From positions 1 to 64,000 of the forward strand of contig NZ_QJJU01000013.1 in the NCBI RefSeq assembly GCF_003201655.1: a stretch of 64,000 bases of DNA, in the 5' to 3' direction. The notes beneath the pieces are model-generated. The model made no database searches, was not told the DNA's origin, and was given only the letters and a program-made list of their open reading frames with translations. This document shows positions 18,923-27,412 of this stretch, one piece after another. The translations under genes were made by a program, and so were the position numbers. Every line of letters starts with the position of its first letter. Within the stretch, counting starts at the first letter, position 1. The stretch is from Mycolicibacterium moriokaense (GTDB lineage Bacteria > Actinomycetota > Actinomycetes > Mycobacteriales > Mycobacteriaceae).

Positions 18923-20107
18923 TCAGCTCACCTTCTCGTAGAGGGTCACGACGGCGGCACCGCCGAGTCCGATGTTGTGCTGCAAGGCGAGCGTGGCCCC
19001 GTCGACCTGGCGCGCTTCGGCTTGCCCGCGCAGCTGCCAGACCAGCTCGGCGCATTGCGCCAGACCGGTTGCACCGAGCGGGTGGCCCTTCGACAGGAGC
19101 CCGCCCGACGGGTTGGTGACGACCCGCCCGCCGTAGGTGTTGTCGCCGTCGGCGATGAACTTCTCGGCGGTACCTTCCGGGGTCAAACCGAGGACTTCGT
19201 AGGTGAGCAGTTCGTTGGTGGTGAAGCAGTCGTGCAGTTCGACGACGCGGATGTCCTCCGGACCTATACCTGCCGCTTCGTAGACCTGATCGGCGGCGGC
19301 CTTGGCCATGTCGTAGCCGACCAACGTCATCATGTCGCCGCTGAAGGTCGACGCGAAGTCGGTGGCCATGGCCTGGGCCCTGATCACCACCGAGCGGTCG
19401 AGCCCGTTGGCGTCGGCGAACTCCTCGCTACACAGGATTGCGGCAGCCGCGCCACAGGTGGGCGGGCAGCACTGCAACCGGGTCAGCGGGCCGAAGATCT
19501 GCGGGGAATCCAACACTTCCTCGACACTGACCGGGTCGCGGAACACCGCATAGGGGTTGTTGGCGGCGTGCTTGCGTGCCTTGACCGCGATCTGGGCGAA
19601 GACCTTGGGGTCCATTCCGTACTTCTCGGCGTATGCCGCGCCGGCGCCGCCGAAGTACTGGGCGGCCATCGGAGCTTGCTCGTCCCAGTCCTGCAGCGCC
19701 TTGGTGGCGTCGTCGAAACGGGTGAAGGCGCTCGGCCGGTCGCTCCACATCGAACCGAGTGCGCCGCGCATCATCTGCTCGAAGCCGAGCGCGATGACGC
19801 AATCGGCTGCGCCTGTCTCGATCGCCTGCCGCGCCAAGAACAGCGCCGACGAGCCGGTCGAACAGTTGTTGTTGACGTTGAGGATCGGAATTCCGGTCTG
19901 CCCCAGCCCGTACATCGCGGCCTGTCCCGACGTCGAGTCGCCGTAGACATAACCCACATATCCCTGCTGCACCTGTGCGTACTCGATGCCGGCATCCTCG
20001 AGAGCCTTGCGCGCGGCCGCTTCGGCCATCACGTCGTACGGCTGGGTATTCCTCGGCGTGGTGAACGGGATCATCCCGACACCCACCACCGCGACGCGTG
20101 AACTCAT
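18923..20107 (-). CDS. SCP-x type thiolase / lipid-transfer acetyl-CoA acetyltransferase
   Basis: A 394-residue thiolase of the sterol-carrier-protein-x branch. The nucleophile is in NNCSTGSSAL, followed by ELHDCFTTNE and the C-terminal KGHPLGATGL, all intact, so thiolytic cleavage is likely. ATG 20107 has AAGGAG 5 nt upstream and is preferred to GTG 20113. First gene of the large minus-strand operon; SCP-x thiolases usually act on branched or sterol side-chain 3-ketoacyl-CoAs. Confidence 0.88.
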   Translation of the reverse strand: MSSRVAVVGVGMIPFTTPRNTQPYDVMAEAAARKALEDAGIEYAQVQQGYVGYVYGDSTSGQAAMYGLGQTGIPILNVNNNCSTGSSALFLARQAIETGAADCVIALGFEQMMRGALGSMWSDRPSAFTRFDDATKALQDWDEQAPMAAQYFGGAGAAYAEKYGMDPKVFAQIAVKARKHAANNPYAVFRDPVSVEEVLDSPQIFGPLTRLQCCPPTCGAAAAILCSEEFADANGLDRSVVIRAQAMATDFASTFSGDMMTLVGYDMAKAAADQVYEAAGIGPEDIRVVELHDCFTTNELLTYEVLGLTPEGTAEKFIADGDNTYGGRVVTNPSGGLLSKGHPLGATGLAQCAELVWQLRGQAEARQVDGATLALQHNIGLGGAAVVTLYEKVS

Positions 20108-20379
20108 CAGCACTCCTTCATCAAACTAGGCGTAATTCACTTAGTAGATAACAACCCGGACGATCTGGCAAGTGCCCGTCACTGAAATACGCCAACAAAT
20201 GCGGGATTTGCAGCGCTTGGTTTCACAAAGTGGCTGATCGGAGGATGCATCACGTAGTTAGTGATAATTCACATCAAGTCGCTACTGCAGAGATCGGCTG
20301 CTAACGGTTCATGCTCGCTTTGGTCACGAACGATGACCGACGACGCTGATCCGGCGACGACGGTGGTTGGATCGTGCGG
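20108..20379. promoter_or_regulatory. Promoter region of the beta-oxidation operon, with repeated motif
   Basis: No gene seen. The octamer TAATTCAC occurs at 20133-20140 and 20265-20272, and ACTTAGTAGATAA (from 20139) resembles AGTTAGTGATAA (from 20256). These AT-rich repeats upstream of the thiolase gene may be regulator half-sites, but none forms a clean palindrome. Confidence 0.35.
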
Positions 20380-20628
20380 ATGGGGTCGCTCGGGACGGCA
20401 CACCTGATTCTTCTGCTCCTGGCGGTCGCCACCAGCGCGGCGCTGTGCGGATTCATCGCATCAGCGCGGAGGAACCGGCGACGCACCAGGCGCGTCTTCC
20501 TTGCGGGCTTCGGCTGCGGATTGCTGGCGGGCAAGTTTCTTCGCGGAAAGCGAAGCAGCACTGGCAGATTGGCCGCTCGCGCACTTAGTCTTGCGGCATC
20601 TCGTGTTCGACTGGGGTTGTCGCCCTAG
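20380..20628 (+). CDS. Small predicted membrane protein
   Basis: An 82-residue frame starting MGSLGTAHL (GTG 20374 is an alternative). It has one hydrophobic segment (about residues 8-28), then a strongly basic stretch RRNRRRTRR and a second weakly hydrophobic Gly-rich segment. I do not recognise a function, and the ribosome site is weak. Support comes from membrane topology, the gap it fills and GC-rich third positions in its first half. It could be spurious. Confidence 0.45.
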   Translation: MGSLGTAHLILLLLAVATSAALCGFIASARRNRRRTRRVFLAGFGCGLLAGKFLRGKRSSTGRLAARALSLAASRVRLGLSP

Positions 20629-20639
20629 ACAGCGCGCCC

Positions 20640-21524
20640 TTAACTCAACCGATTTTCGATCTTCTGAGCGGCATCGCGTACGGCAGACCCAATTGCGCGC
20701 ACCTCGGCGGAAGTCAGAGGGCCGAACGGGGCGGCGGTAATCGACATCGCGACCACGCCGTCGCCGTCTTTGATGGGCACCGAGATGGTCGCGATCTGGT
20801 GGACGCCGTCCTCGACTTCATCGGGTAGATAGTCGACCAGCGTGAGGTCGGCGAAGGCCCCCGCCAGCCGCGCGGTGATCGGATCGGGCTCACCGTCTGC
20901 GGCGAGCGCGCGCAGCGCCACGAACACACGGACGTACTCGCGGCTGTGCCGTTCGATGACGTATCCGCGCTGACGCACCTGGGCCAGGACCGCAGTGAGC
21001 CGCCGACGCAGCCGCACAGACGGCGTACCAATTCCCTCAAGCCACGACTTGATGTCCTTATCGCATGCCCACGCCACGTAGTCGCGTCCGAACGGCGCGA
21101 CCAACGGCATGCGTAGGCCCGACTTGATCCGCGGTGCGGCGAGGGAATCGCCGACAGAGTCCGTTACCACCAGTGACGCATCCTCGCGGCGAGCCAGAAA
21201 GACTTGCGCGCCAACAGTATCGGAGAGCTCTTGCAGAACTGGACGAAACTCACTGCCGTTGGTCGGTTGGGCCAGTGCGCCGATCGCGGGCCCCCACGAG
21301 TATCCCGCCGTCGGCTCGTGCCGGACAACCCACTGATGATGCGCCAAGGTGGCCAAGATCGCGTGCCCGGTGGCCCGGCTGATGCCGAGGCTGCGGGAGA
21401 TCTCCGCAAGCGAGAGACTCCGCTCCGGGTCTGCGGCCAACAGGTGCATCACGGCGATGACCCGCTCCGTGGGCGGAGATGGCGCTTGACGGTCTTTGCC
21501 TCGAACGTCTAAATTCAGCGTCAC
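20640..21524 (-). CDS. IclR family transcriptional regulator
   Basis: N-terminal winged helix (ERVIAVMHLLAADPERS, then LAEISRSLGISRATGHAIL) followed by an IclR effector domain ending in ENRLS. The start is uncertain. GTG 21524 gives about 294 residues and leaves the palindrome at 21541-21552 outside the gene; ATG 21557 gives a longer protein that would include it. It is divergent from the sulfotransferase operon and probably controls it and itself through the TCGAA repeats between them. Confidence 0.82.
   Translation of the reverse strand: MTLNLDVRGKDRQAPSPPTERVIAVMHLLAADPERSLSLAEISRSLGISRATGHAILATLAHHQWVVRHEPTAGYSWGPAIGALAQPTNGSEFRPVLQELSDTVGAQVFLARREDASLVVTDSVGDSLAAPRIKSGLRMPLVAPFGRDYVAWACDKDIKSWLEGIGTPSVRLRRRLTAVLAQVRQRGYVIERHSREYVRVFVALRALAADGEPDPITARLAGAFADLTLVDYLPDEVEDGVHQIATISVPIKDGDGVVAMSITAAPFGPLTSAEVRAIGSAVRDAAQKIENRLS
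21486..21515 (+). promoter_or_regulatory. Possible promoter of the sulfotransferase operon
   Basis: TTGACG (21486-21491) and TAAATT (21510-21515) are separated by 18 bp and point toward the sulfotransferase start at 21584. The element overlaps the 5' end of the IclR gene, a common divergent arrangement. Confidence 0.4.
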
Positions 21525-21528
21525 AATA

Positions 21529-21552
21529 TCGAACGGTATGTCGAATATTCGA
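21529..21552. promoter_or_regulatory. Putative IclR operator
   Basis: TCGAAC at 21529-21534 is followed by the perfect 12-bp palindrome TCGAATATTCGA at 21541-21552; a further TCGAAC is at 21501-21506. The repeats lie between the IclR gene and the sulfotransferase operon. Assignment to this IclR protein is inferred from position. Confidence 0.5.
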
Positions 21553-21583
21553 ATCATGCAACAGTGATCCCGAGGACTCAACG

Positions 21584-22849
21584 ATGAGCAGTGGAGCCGC
21601 CGAGCTGCATTTCGACGACCTGACAGCTCCACAGCTCACGGATGTGCAGCAGCAGATCCTCGACCACACCGAAAGCCGTCAGGTCGACCTCAACATCGAC
21701 CGGATGGTCGAGGAGGCCGTCGCCGAGGCGGGCGTCGACGATTTCGCGGATACCGACGGCCTGTGGGAACGGGTCGCGGCCTACGTCGGCGCGATCGAAG
21801 CCGATGACGGCCTGACCCAACTGATCCGTGGCACACTGCGCCAGCGAATCGTGCGGTTGCTGCGGAACCGGCTGTCGTTGACCGATCTGCTCAAGCGTCA
21901 CCCCGAGATCGAGTCGATCCCGATCGAGAAGCCGTTCATCGTGGTCGGAATGCCGCGCTCGGGCACCACACACCTAGTAAACCTGCTCGCGGCGGACCCA
22001 CGCCGCAGGGCTCTGCCGTACTGGGAAAGTCAAGAGCCACTGCCTATTCCGGGCGACGGACCGGATGTCTACGGCGTCGATCCGCGGTACACCCGGGCGA
22101 AGGCGGAGCACGACGCGATGATGGTCAGCGCACCGGCCACCGCTGCGATGCACGACCGCTACCCCGAGGCGATCGAAGAAGAGGTCGAGGTCCTCGATCT
22201 CGACTTCGCCGCCTATGTGCTCGAGTGGCATGCCCGCGTACCGGGTTGGCGCGACTACTATCTCGGCCTCGACCAGAACCGCCACTACGGGTACATGAAG
22301 AAGGTCCTGCAGGCGTTGACCTTCTTGCGTGGTCCCCGCACCTGGGTGCTGAAGTCACCGCAGCATTGCGAGCAACTCGGCCCCCTGATGGCGACGTTCC
22401 CGGACGCTACCGTCGCGTTCACCCACCGAGACCCGGTCGCAGTGGTTCAGTCCGCGATCACGATGATGGCTTACTCCGACCGGCTGCGCAGACGCAACAT
22501 CGAACCGCAATGGCTGCTCGACTACTGGACCGACCGCGTCGAGCGACTGTTGGGCTCATGCGTGCGCGACCGTGGCCTTGTGCCCGCCGAACGCAGCATC
22601 GACATCGCATTCCATCACCTCAACGGCCACGAGCTCGAGCTGCTCGACGATCTCTACGGCCGCGCAGAGGTCGAGCTGACCTCCAAGGTTCGCAGGGCAT
22701 TTCACAAATACCTCGACGGCAACCCTCGCGGAAAGCACGGCGCGGTGCGTTATGACCTGCAAAGGCACTTCGGCGTATCGCCGGACGAACTACGCTCTCG
22801 TTTCGCCTTCTACTTCGAACGGTTCGACGTGCGGCCCGAAGGACATTAG
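21584..22849 (+). CDS. Sulfotransferase family protein (PF13469 type)
   Basis: A 421-residue cytosolic sulfotransferase-fold protein. The 5'-phosphosulfate loop is G122-MPRSGT-T129 and the 3'-phosphate region is FTHRDPVAVV. The N-terminal ~100 helical residues are typical of the actinobacterial branch. It would transfer sulfate from PAPS to a hydroxyl group, though many family members have no proven activity. First gene of a compact five-gene operon with an alkylsulfatase-like protein, SDR, VOC and LLM enzymes. Confidence 0.85.
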   Translation: MSSGAAELHFDDLTAPQLTDVQQQILDHTESRQVDLNIDRMVEEAVAEAGVDDFADTDGLWERVAAYVGAIEADDGLTQLIRGTLRQRIVRLLRNRLSLTDLLKRHPEIESIPIEKPFIVVGMPRSGTTHLVNLLAADPRRRALPYWESQEPLPIPGDGPDVYGVDPRYTRAKAEHDAMMVSAPATAAMHDRYPEAIEEEVEVLDLDFAAYVLEWHARVPGWRDYYLGLDQNRHYGYMKKVLQALTFLRGPRTWVLKSPQHCEQLGPLMATFPDATVAFTHRDPVAVVQSAITMMAYSDRLRRRNIEPQWLLDYWTDRVERLLGSCVRDRGLVPAERSIDIAFHHLNGHELELLDDLYGRAEVELTSKVRRAFHKYLDGNPRGKHGAVRYDLQRHFGVSPDELRSRFAFYFERFDVRPEGH

Positions 22850-22852
22850 ACG

Positions 22853-24097
22853 ATGACTGAACCGATCTACCGGTCCCGACCCGGAGCAGATGCGCTGGCG
22901 CCCGCCGCTGCCGAGCGCGCCGAGGAGGTAGCACCGGGCATCTGGTGCTCACCGGGACTGTCGAACGCCTACCTGTTGACAACCGACGACGGCCGAGTCG
23001 TCATCAACACGGGCATGGGATTCGAGAGTCAGGTACACCGGACCAATTTCGACGCGGTTGACAAAGCACCCATCCGCTACATCATCGTCACGCAGGGCCA
23101 CTACGACCACGTCGGCGGGCTGGACACGATGCGGGATCCGGGCACCCAGGTGATCGCCCAGGCCAATTGGCGCCAGTGGCGCGACGACAACGAGCGCCTG
23201 GTCTCCTACCGCGCGGGCAACAGCGCATTCGCGTTCTCCGACAAGCTTGCCAATGGAATCGCGGCCATTCAGGCGCGGTTCGGGAAGAAGCTACCCGCGC
23301 AAGCCGACCACGCCGCCGACGTGGATGTGGACGACACGCTGGTTCTCACCGTGGGCGGCCGGACCATCGAACTGCTCGCGACACCCGGCGGTGAAACCAC
23401 CGATTCGATGGTCGTCTGGCTACCGGAGCAACGGGTGTGCCTGTGCGGGAATACCTTCGGACCCGTGTTCGGTCACATCCCGAACCTCGTCACAATGCGC
23501 GGCGACCGTTACCGCGACGCACTCACCACCATCGCCTCGATCGAACGGGTGCGACTGCTGCGGCCGGAGGTGTTGATCACCGGGCACTTCGACCCCATCG
23601 TCGGCGCCGAACGCATCGACGCCGAGCTGACGCGCCTGCGCGACGCTGTCGCATACATCCACGATCGCACCGTGGCGGGAATGAACGCAGGCGCCGACGT
23701 TCACACCCTGATGCGTGAGATCAAGCTGCCCGCCGAACTCGTGGTCGGCGAGGGCTACGGCAAGGTGTCGTGGGATGTGCGGGCGATCTGGGAGAACTAC
23801 TCCGGCTGGTTTCACCATCGTTCGACCACCGAGCTGTACGACATAGGACCTGCGGAGCTTGACGCCGACCTCGTGCAGCTCGTCGGCGCCGACCGTCTCG
23901 TCGCCCGTGCCGAGGAGCATGTTGCGGCGGGCAGTCCCGTACACGCGATCCGCCTGGCCGAGGTCGTCGCCCATACGGATCCCGGCAACGCCGCGGCGAA
24001 GGCCGTGCTGAAGACGGCACACGAAGCGCTGCTCGCGGACAGCATTAACTTTTGGGAGACCGCGTGGCTGACCAAAAAGATCGGAGAATACTCATGA
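22853..24097 (+). CDS. Metallo-beta-lactamase-fold protein, alkylsulfatase-like, variant metal site
   Basis: A 414-residue protein with an MBL domain and an alkylsulfatase-type helical dimerisation region (NYSGWFHHRS). The HxHxDH motif is altered to Q81-G-H83-Y-D85-H86, so the first zinc ligand is glutamine. The second acidic ligand region typical of SdsA1-like enzymes appears as GNTFGPVFGH rather than containing Glu. The later histidine (TGHFDP) is kept. It may bind one metal or act on a different ester. The gene begins 3 nt after the sulfotransferase stop. Confidence 0.8.
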   Translation: MTEPIYRSRPGADALAPAAAERAEEVAPGIWCSPGLSNAYLLTTDDGRVVINTGMGFESQVHRTNFDAVDKAPIRYIIVTQGHYDHVGGLDTMRDPGTQVIAQANWRQWRDDNERLVSYRAGNSAFAFSDKLANGIAAIQARFGKKLPAQADHAADVDVDDTLVLTVGGRTIELLATPGGETTDSMVVWLPEQRVCLCGNTFGPVFGHIPNLVTMRGDRYRDALTTIASIERVRLLRPEVLITGHFDPIVGAERIDAELTRLRDAVAYIHDRTVAGMNAGADVHTLMREIKLPAELVVGEGYGKVSWDVRAIWENYSGWFHHRSTTELYDIGPAELDADLVQLVGADRLVARAEEHVAAGSPVHAIRLAEVVAHTDPGNAAAKAVLKTAHEALLADSINFWETAWLTKKIGEYS

Positions 24098-24843
24098 CCG
24101 CACGCGTCACCTTCAACTTCACCGGGACCCACGCACTGATCACAGGCGGCACCAGCGGGATCGGGCACGCGACGGCCACCCTCTTTCGCGATGCCGGTGC
24201 CACCGTCACGATCACCGGCACCAAGACCACGCCCCACGACTACGACACCGATCTGACCGGAATGACCTATCGCCGGCTGATCCTCACCGAGTCGGATTCG
24301 ATCGACGAATTGATCTCGGCGACAAGCACACTCGACGTATTGGTGAACAACGCAGGCGCCAACTTTCCCGGCGGACTCAACGAGGCAGAGCCCGATGGCT
24401 TCGAGGCATCGGTGGCACTCAACCTCACCGCGCCCTACCGGCTCACCGTCGGACTGCGCAAGGTGTTGGCCGCTTCGACTACTGCGGGCGGCGCGAGCGT
24501 GGTCTTCCTTTCGTCGCTGTCGGCGTTGCGCGCGGTGACGATGGTGCCCGGCTACGGCGCGGCCAAGGCCGGTATCGCCAGCCTCACCCACAACCTCGCG
24601 GTCAAGTGGGCACCGCGCAACATCCGAGTGAACGCGGTGGTTCCCGGAGTCATCGACACCCCGATGACAGAGATCGCTCAGACCGTGCCGGAGATCATCG
24701 ACGCAGAGGTCGCCCGCATACCTCTCGGCCGCTTGGGCACTCCCATCGAAGTCGCATCCACTATCGCCTTCCTGTGCACCGAACAGAGTTCGTACACCAC
24801 CGGCGCGCTGTTCATCGTCGACGGCGCGTCAACCAGCCAATGA
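24094..24843 (+). CDS. Short-chain dehydrogenase/reductase
   Basis: A 249-residue classical SDR: GGTSGIG near residue 15, NNAGA, Ser in SSLSAL and YGAAKAG catalytic pair. ATG 24094 overlaps the previous stop (ATGA) with GGAGAA upstream; an in-frame start 42 nt earlier would cut deep into the MBL gene. Basic/Thr-rich residues after the second strand (GTKTT) suggest NADP(H). Third gene of the IclR-linked operon. Confidence 0.85.
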   Translation: MTARVTFNFTGTHALITGGTSGIGHATATLFRDAGATVTITGTKTTPHDYDTDLTGMTYRRLILTESDSIDELISATSTLDVLVNNAGANFPGGLNEAEPDGFEASVALNLTAPYRLTVGLRKVLAASTTAGGASVVFLSSLSALRAVTMVPGYGAAKAGIASLTHNLAVKWAPRNIRVNAVVPGVIDTPMTEIAQTVPEIIDAEVARIPLGRLGTPIEVASTIAFLCTEQSSYTTGALFIVDGASTSQ

Positions 24844-24856
24844 CCTAGGGGCACCC

Positions 24857-25321
24857 ATGACCTTTCCGCTCAGGCCCGAGGACTTCTACCACACAGGAAT
24901 CGTGGCTCCCGACCTCGCGGTCGCAGCTCAGCGCCTCTCCACAATGGCCGGCTACACGTGGACGAAACCCATGAAAGGCCCTGTACCGATCCGCACTGTT
25001 TCGGGAACGCAAACCGTCGACATGCAATTCGTCTACTCACTACAGGCCCCGCACCTCGAGCTCATCGAGGAAGTGCCCGGCACACCGTGGACTGCGGCCC
25101 GGGACAACGCCGTTCATCACCTGGGCTATTTCACCGACGATTTCGACGCGACGGCCACCGCGCTCGATGCCCAGGGATTCGCTCTCGAGATGTGCTACAC
25201 GATCGACGGTGCCACCCCGTCGGTGTTTGCGTACTACCGGTCACCCGACGACATGCGGATCGAGATCGTCGACCACAACATCTTCGGTGACCTCGACACC
25301 TTCCTCAAGGCGTTCTCGTGA
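24857..25321 (+). CDS. VOC (glyoxalase/dioxygenase fold) protein
   Basis: A 154-residue protein with two beta-alpha-beta-beta-beta modules: FYHTGIVAPDL at the start and HHLGYFTDDF in the middle, ending with IEIVDH. Histidines and glutamates at the usual metal positions (H12, E69-E70 region, H102-H103, E-I-V-D) are present. The reaction in this superfamily (epimerase, dioxygenase, lyase) cannot be assigned. AGGGG precedes the ATG. Fourth gene of the operon. Confidence 0.8.
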   Translation: MTFPLRPEDFYHTGIVAPDLAVAAQRLSTMAGYTWTKPMKGPVPIRTVSGTQTVDMQFVYSLQAPHLELIEEVPGTPWTAARDNAVHHLGYFTDDFDATATALDAQGFALEMCYTIDGATPSVFAYYRSPDDMRIEIVDHNIFGDLDTFLKAFS

Positions 25322-26283
25322 CCATGGCCATCCTGCGCTTCAATTTCGCCTCCCCGCAGGAGAACCCGCCCGAACGTCGTGATCGCATCCAGGCTGCTCT
25401 GGAGCTCAGCTCGTGGGCGGAGACGCGCGGCGTAAGCGCGATCAGCGTCGACGAGCACCACGAGAGCGGGCACGGCTGGAGCTGCAATCCCATCCTGACC
25501 GCCGCCCTCTTCCTCGCCCGCACCACGAAGATCGTCGCCAGCGTGGACTGCGCCCTCGGGCCGCTGTGGCATCCGGTTCGTCTCGCCGAGGACATCGCGC
25601 TCGTGGACACGATGAGCGGCGGCCGACTGATCGTCACGATCGGGCTGGGCTACCGACCTGTCGAATACGAGTTGTTCGGAACGCCATTCGAGGATCGCGG
25701 GCAACTGATGGACGACCTGCTGCAGACGGTGACGTCGTTGTGGTCGTCCCCAACCTTCACGCCGAGCCCGCTGACACGTCCACACCCGGTGATCTTCGTC
25801 GGCGGCGGAGTCCGCGCCACCGCGCGCCGTGCCGTCAAGTTCGGACTGCCTCTGAACCTGCCCATCCACCTGCCCGAGGTGGCCGACTACTACCGCGAAT
25901 TGTGCAGTGCGGCTGGGCAACGGCCTGTCGTCGTGATGCCCGCCGCCGGCAGTCGCGGCATGGTCTTCCTGCACGAGGATCCCGATCGGGCGTGGGCGGA
26001 ACTCGGCGAGCACTACCTCTGGGAGGCCCGCGTGTACTCGGGTTGGGGTGGCGGCCGGGTGTACTCGTTCATGCACGGCACCGAAAAGATCGAGACCATC
26101 GAGGACGTCAAAGCGGCAGGGCGGTACCGATTCATGACGCCGGACGAGCTGATCGCCGACGTCAAGGCGAATCCGAGTGATCACATCGTGCTGCACTCGC
26201 TTGTCGGGGCGATGCCGGTCGATGAGGCGTGGAAGTCAGTGCAGCTGCTCACCGACAAGGTCTTGCCTGCGCTGGCGGACTAG
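25318..26283 (+). CDS. LLM-class flavin-dependent oxidoreductase
   Basis: A 321-residue luciferase-like TIM-barrel monooxygenase: AISVDEHHESGHGWS near the flavin site, GPLWHPVRLAEDIALVDTMSGGRL, and GLGYRPVEYELFG. It would use FMNH2 or reduced F420; mycobacteria use F420 heavily but the sequence alone does not settle it. The GTG start overlaps the VOC stop (GTGA). Last gene of the operon. Confidence 0.87.
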   Translation: MTMAILRFNFASPQENPPERRDRIQAALELSSWAETRGVSAISVDEHHESGHGWSCNPILTAALFLARTTKIVASVDCALGPLWHPVRLAEDIALVDTMSGGRLIVTIGLGYRPVEYELFGTPFEDRGQLMDDLLQTVTSLWSSPTFTPSPLTRPHPVIFVGGGVRATARRAVKFGLPLNLPIHLPEVADYYRELCSAAGQRPVVVMPAAGSRGMVFLHEDPDRAWAELGEHYLWEARVYSGWGGGRVYSFMHGTEKIETIEDVKAAGRYRFMTPDELIADVKANPSDHIVLHSLVGAMPVDEAWKSVQLLTDKVLPALAD

Positions 26284-26354
26284 TGGCGAGATTGCACACA
26301 GGGTCGTTGATCGACACCATCGACAGCCCTCAGCGCAATTTCGACACGACGGTC

Positions 26355-26987
26355 CTAGTCGGTGCGCCGCCTTATCTGTCCTTTGGGGCGCTTCACGCGT
26401 TTGACCGGATCCCGCGTTGTGCCCGAGGCGATCTCGTCACGAAGCTGTTCGATACTCGACAGCTCGGCGTATAGGCCGCGGATCGCGTAGTCAAGCAACG
26501 CCAGTGAGATGCGTTGGTCGGGGTCTTCGGTGATGCCGACCTCACGTGCGCGCTGGCGACTCCACAACGCGTCGTCGAGGCGTCCACGCGTGGTTTCGAG
26601 ATGACGATCGAGTGCCTCGGCAGCGCGCTCCGGGTCCTCCCCGCGAGCCAGCCAGGTCCGCAGTATGACCGGATGTTTGATCACCACGGGATCATTCGCG
26701 GGGAAATGCTGCACCCATCGGCGAAGACCTTCCAGGCCTGTCGGTGTCACCTCGTAGAGAGTGATGGCGCGCTTTCCGGCCAGGGCGCCAGTTTCGGAGA
26801 CCATCTCCCGGGCCAGGAGGCGGTCGAGTTCCCGTTTGACGTGACTGACCGACGGCGACCAGTAAAAGTACCCGACCGAGAACTCGGCACGGAGTTTGAT
26901 CTCACCCGCGGTGAGCTGCTCGTCGTTGGAGGCCAGCACACCAAGGACGAGGTAGGCGGTGGTAGGCAGATCGCCGGTGCGGGGCAT
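26355..26987 (-). CDS. PadR family transcriptional regulator
   Basis: A 210-residue regulator with an N-terminal winged helix (AYLVLGVLASNDEQLTAGEI, then YWSPSVSHVKRELDRLL and the wing GKRAITLYEVT) and the C-terminal coiled-coil typical of PadR dimers. It starts 2 nt after the DUF35 gene stop, so it is the last gene of the amidohydrolase-CoA-transferase-thiolase operon and may sense one of its intermediates. Confidence 0.87.
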   Translation of the reverse strand: MPRTGDLPTTAYLVLGVLASNDEQLTAGEIKLRAEFSVGYFYWSPSVSHVKRELDRLLAREMVSETGALAGKRAITLYEVTPTGLEGLRRWVQHFPANDPVVIKHPVILRTWLARGEDPERAAEALDRHLETTRGRLDDALWSRQRAREVGITEDPDQRISLALLDYAIRGLYAELSSIEQLRDEIASGTTRDPVKRVKRPKGQIRRRTD

Positions 26988-26989
26988 CG

Positions 26990-27412
26990 TTAGGCCTTGG
27001 TGAAGTACGGCAGCGTCAAATCCGCATTCACTGAACGGAACTCGACTCGCACCCCAAGACAGACCTTCAGCTCGTCGGCGGGAATTCCAATGATGTTGGT
27101 GAGCATCTGGTAGCCCTCACTCAATTCGACGATCGCAGGCGCATACGGCGGCGCGAACTCTGCGGTAACAGGCCGGTGCACCACCGTCCAGCTGTAGATC
27201 TCACCGAGCCCGACGCTCACCGTCCAGTCGAGCCGGAACGACAGACAGAACCGGCAGTGTTCGGACGGCGGGAAGTTAGCCTTGCCGCAATCCGCGCAAC
27301 GCTGGTAGCGCAGTTCGTGTTTCGCGCAACCTTCCCAGAAGGGCGCGCTGATCGTGCTCTCGGCGTGGGGCAAGCGACCGGATTGCGGTTGCAGGATCTG
27401 TTCTGACGTCAT
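26990..27412 (-). CDS. Zn-ribbon/OB-fold protein (DUF35, ChsH2-DUF35-like)
   Basis: A 140-residue acyl-CoA-associated OB-fold protein with a rubredoxin-like zinc knuckle, CADCGKANFPPSEHCRFC. DUF35 proteins partner thiolase-like enzymes; in sterol side-chain degradation the DUF35 part of ChsH2 activates the Ltp2 aldolase. ATG 27412 overlaps the stop of the thiolase-like gene (ATGA), which supports a stoichiometric complex. Confidence 0.88.
   Translation of the reverse strand: MTSEQILQPQSGRLPHAESTISAPFWEGCAKHELRYQRCADCGKANFPPSEHCRFCLSFRLDWTVSVGLGEIYSWTVVHRPVTAEFAPPYAPAIVELSEGYQMLTNIIGIPADELKVCLGVRVEFRSVNADLTLPYFTKA

Noticed and set aside
20133..20272. TAATTCAC repeats upstream of the thiolase gene as a defined operator
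   Set aside because: Only two copies, no clean symmetry, and no regulator that can be tied to them; kept only as a low-confidence note.
20301..20561. Minus-strand frame opposite the small membrane protein
   Set aside because: Basic, low-complexity composition, no ribosome site; the opposite strand has a more plausible membrane topology.
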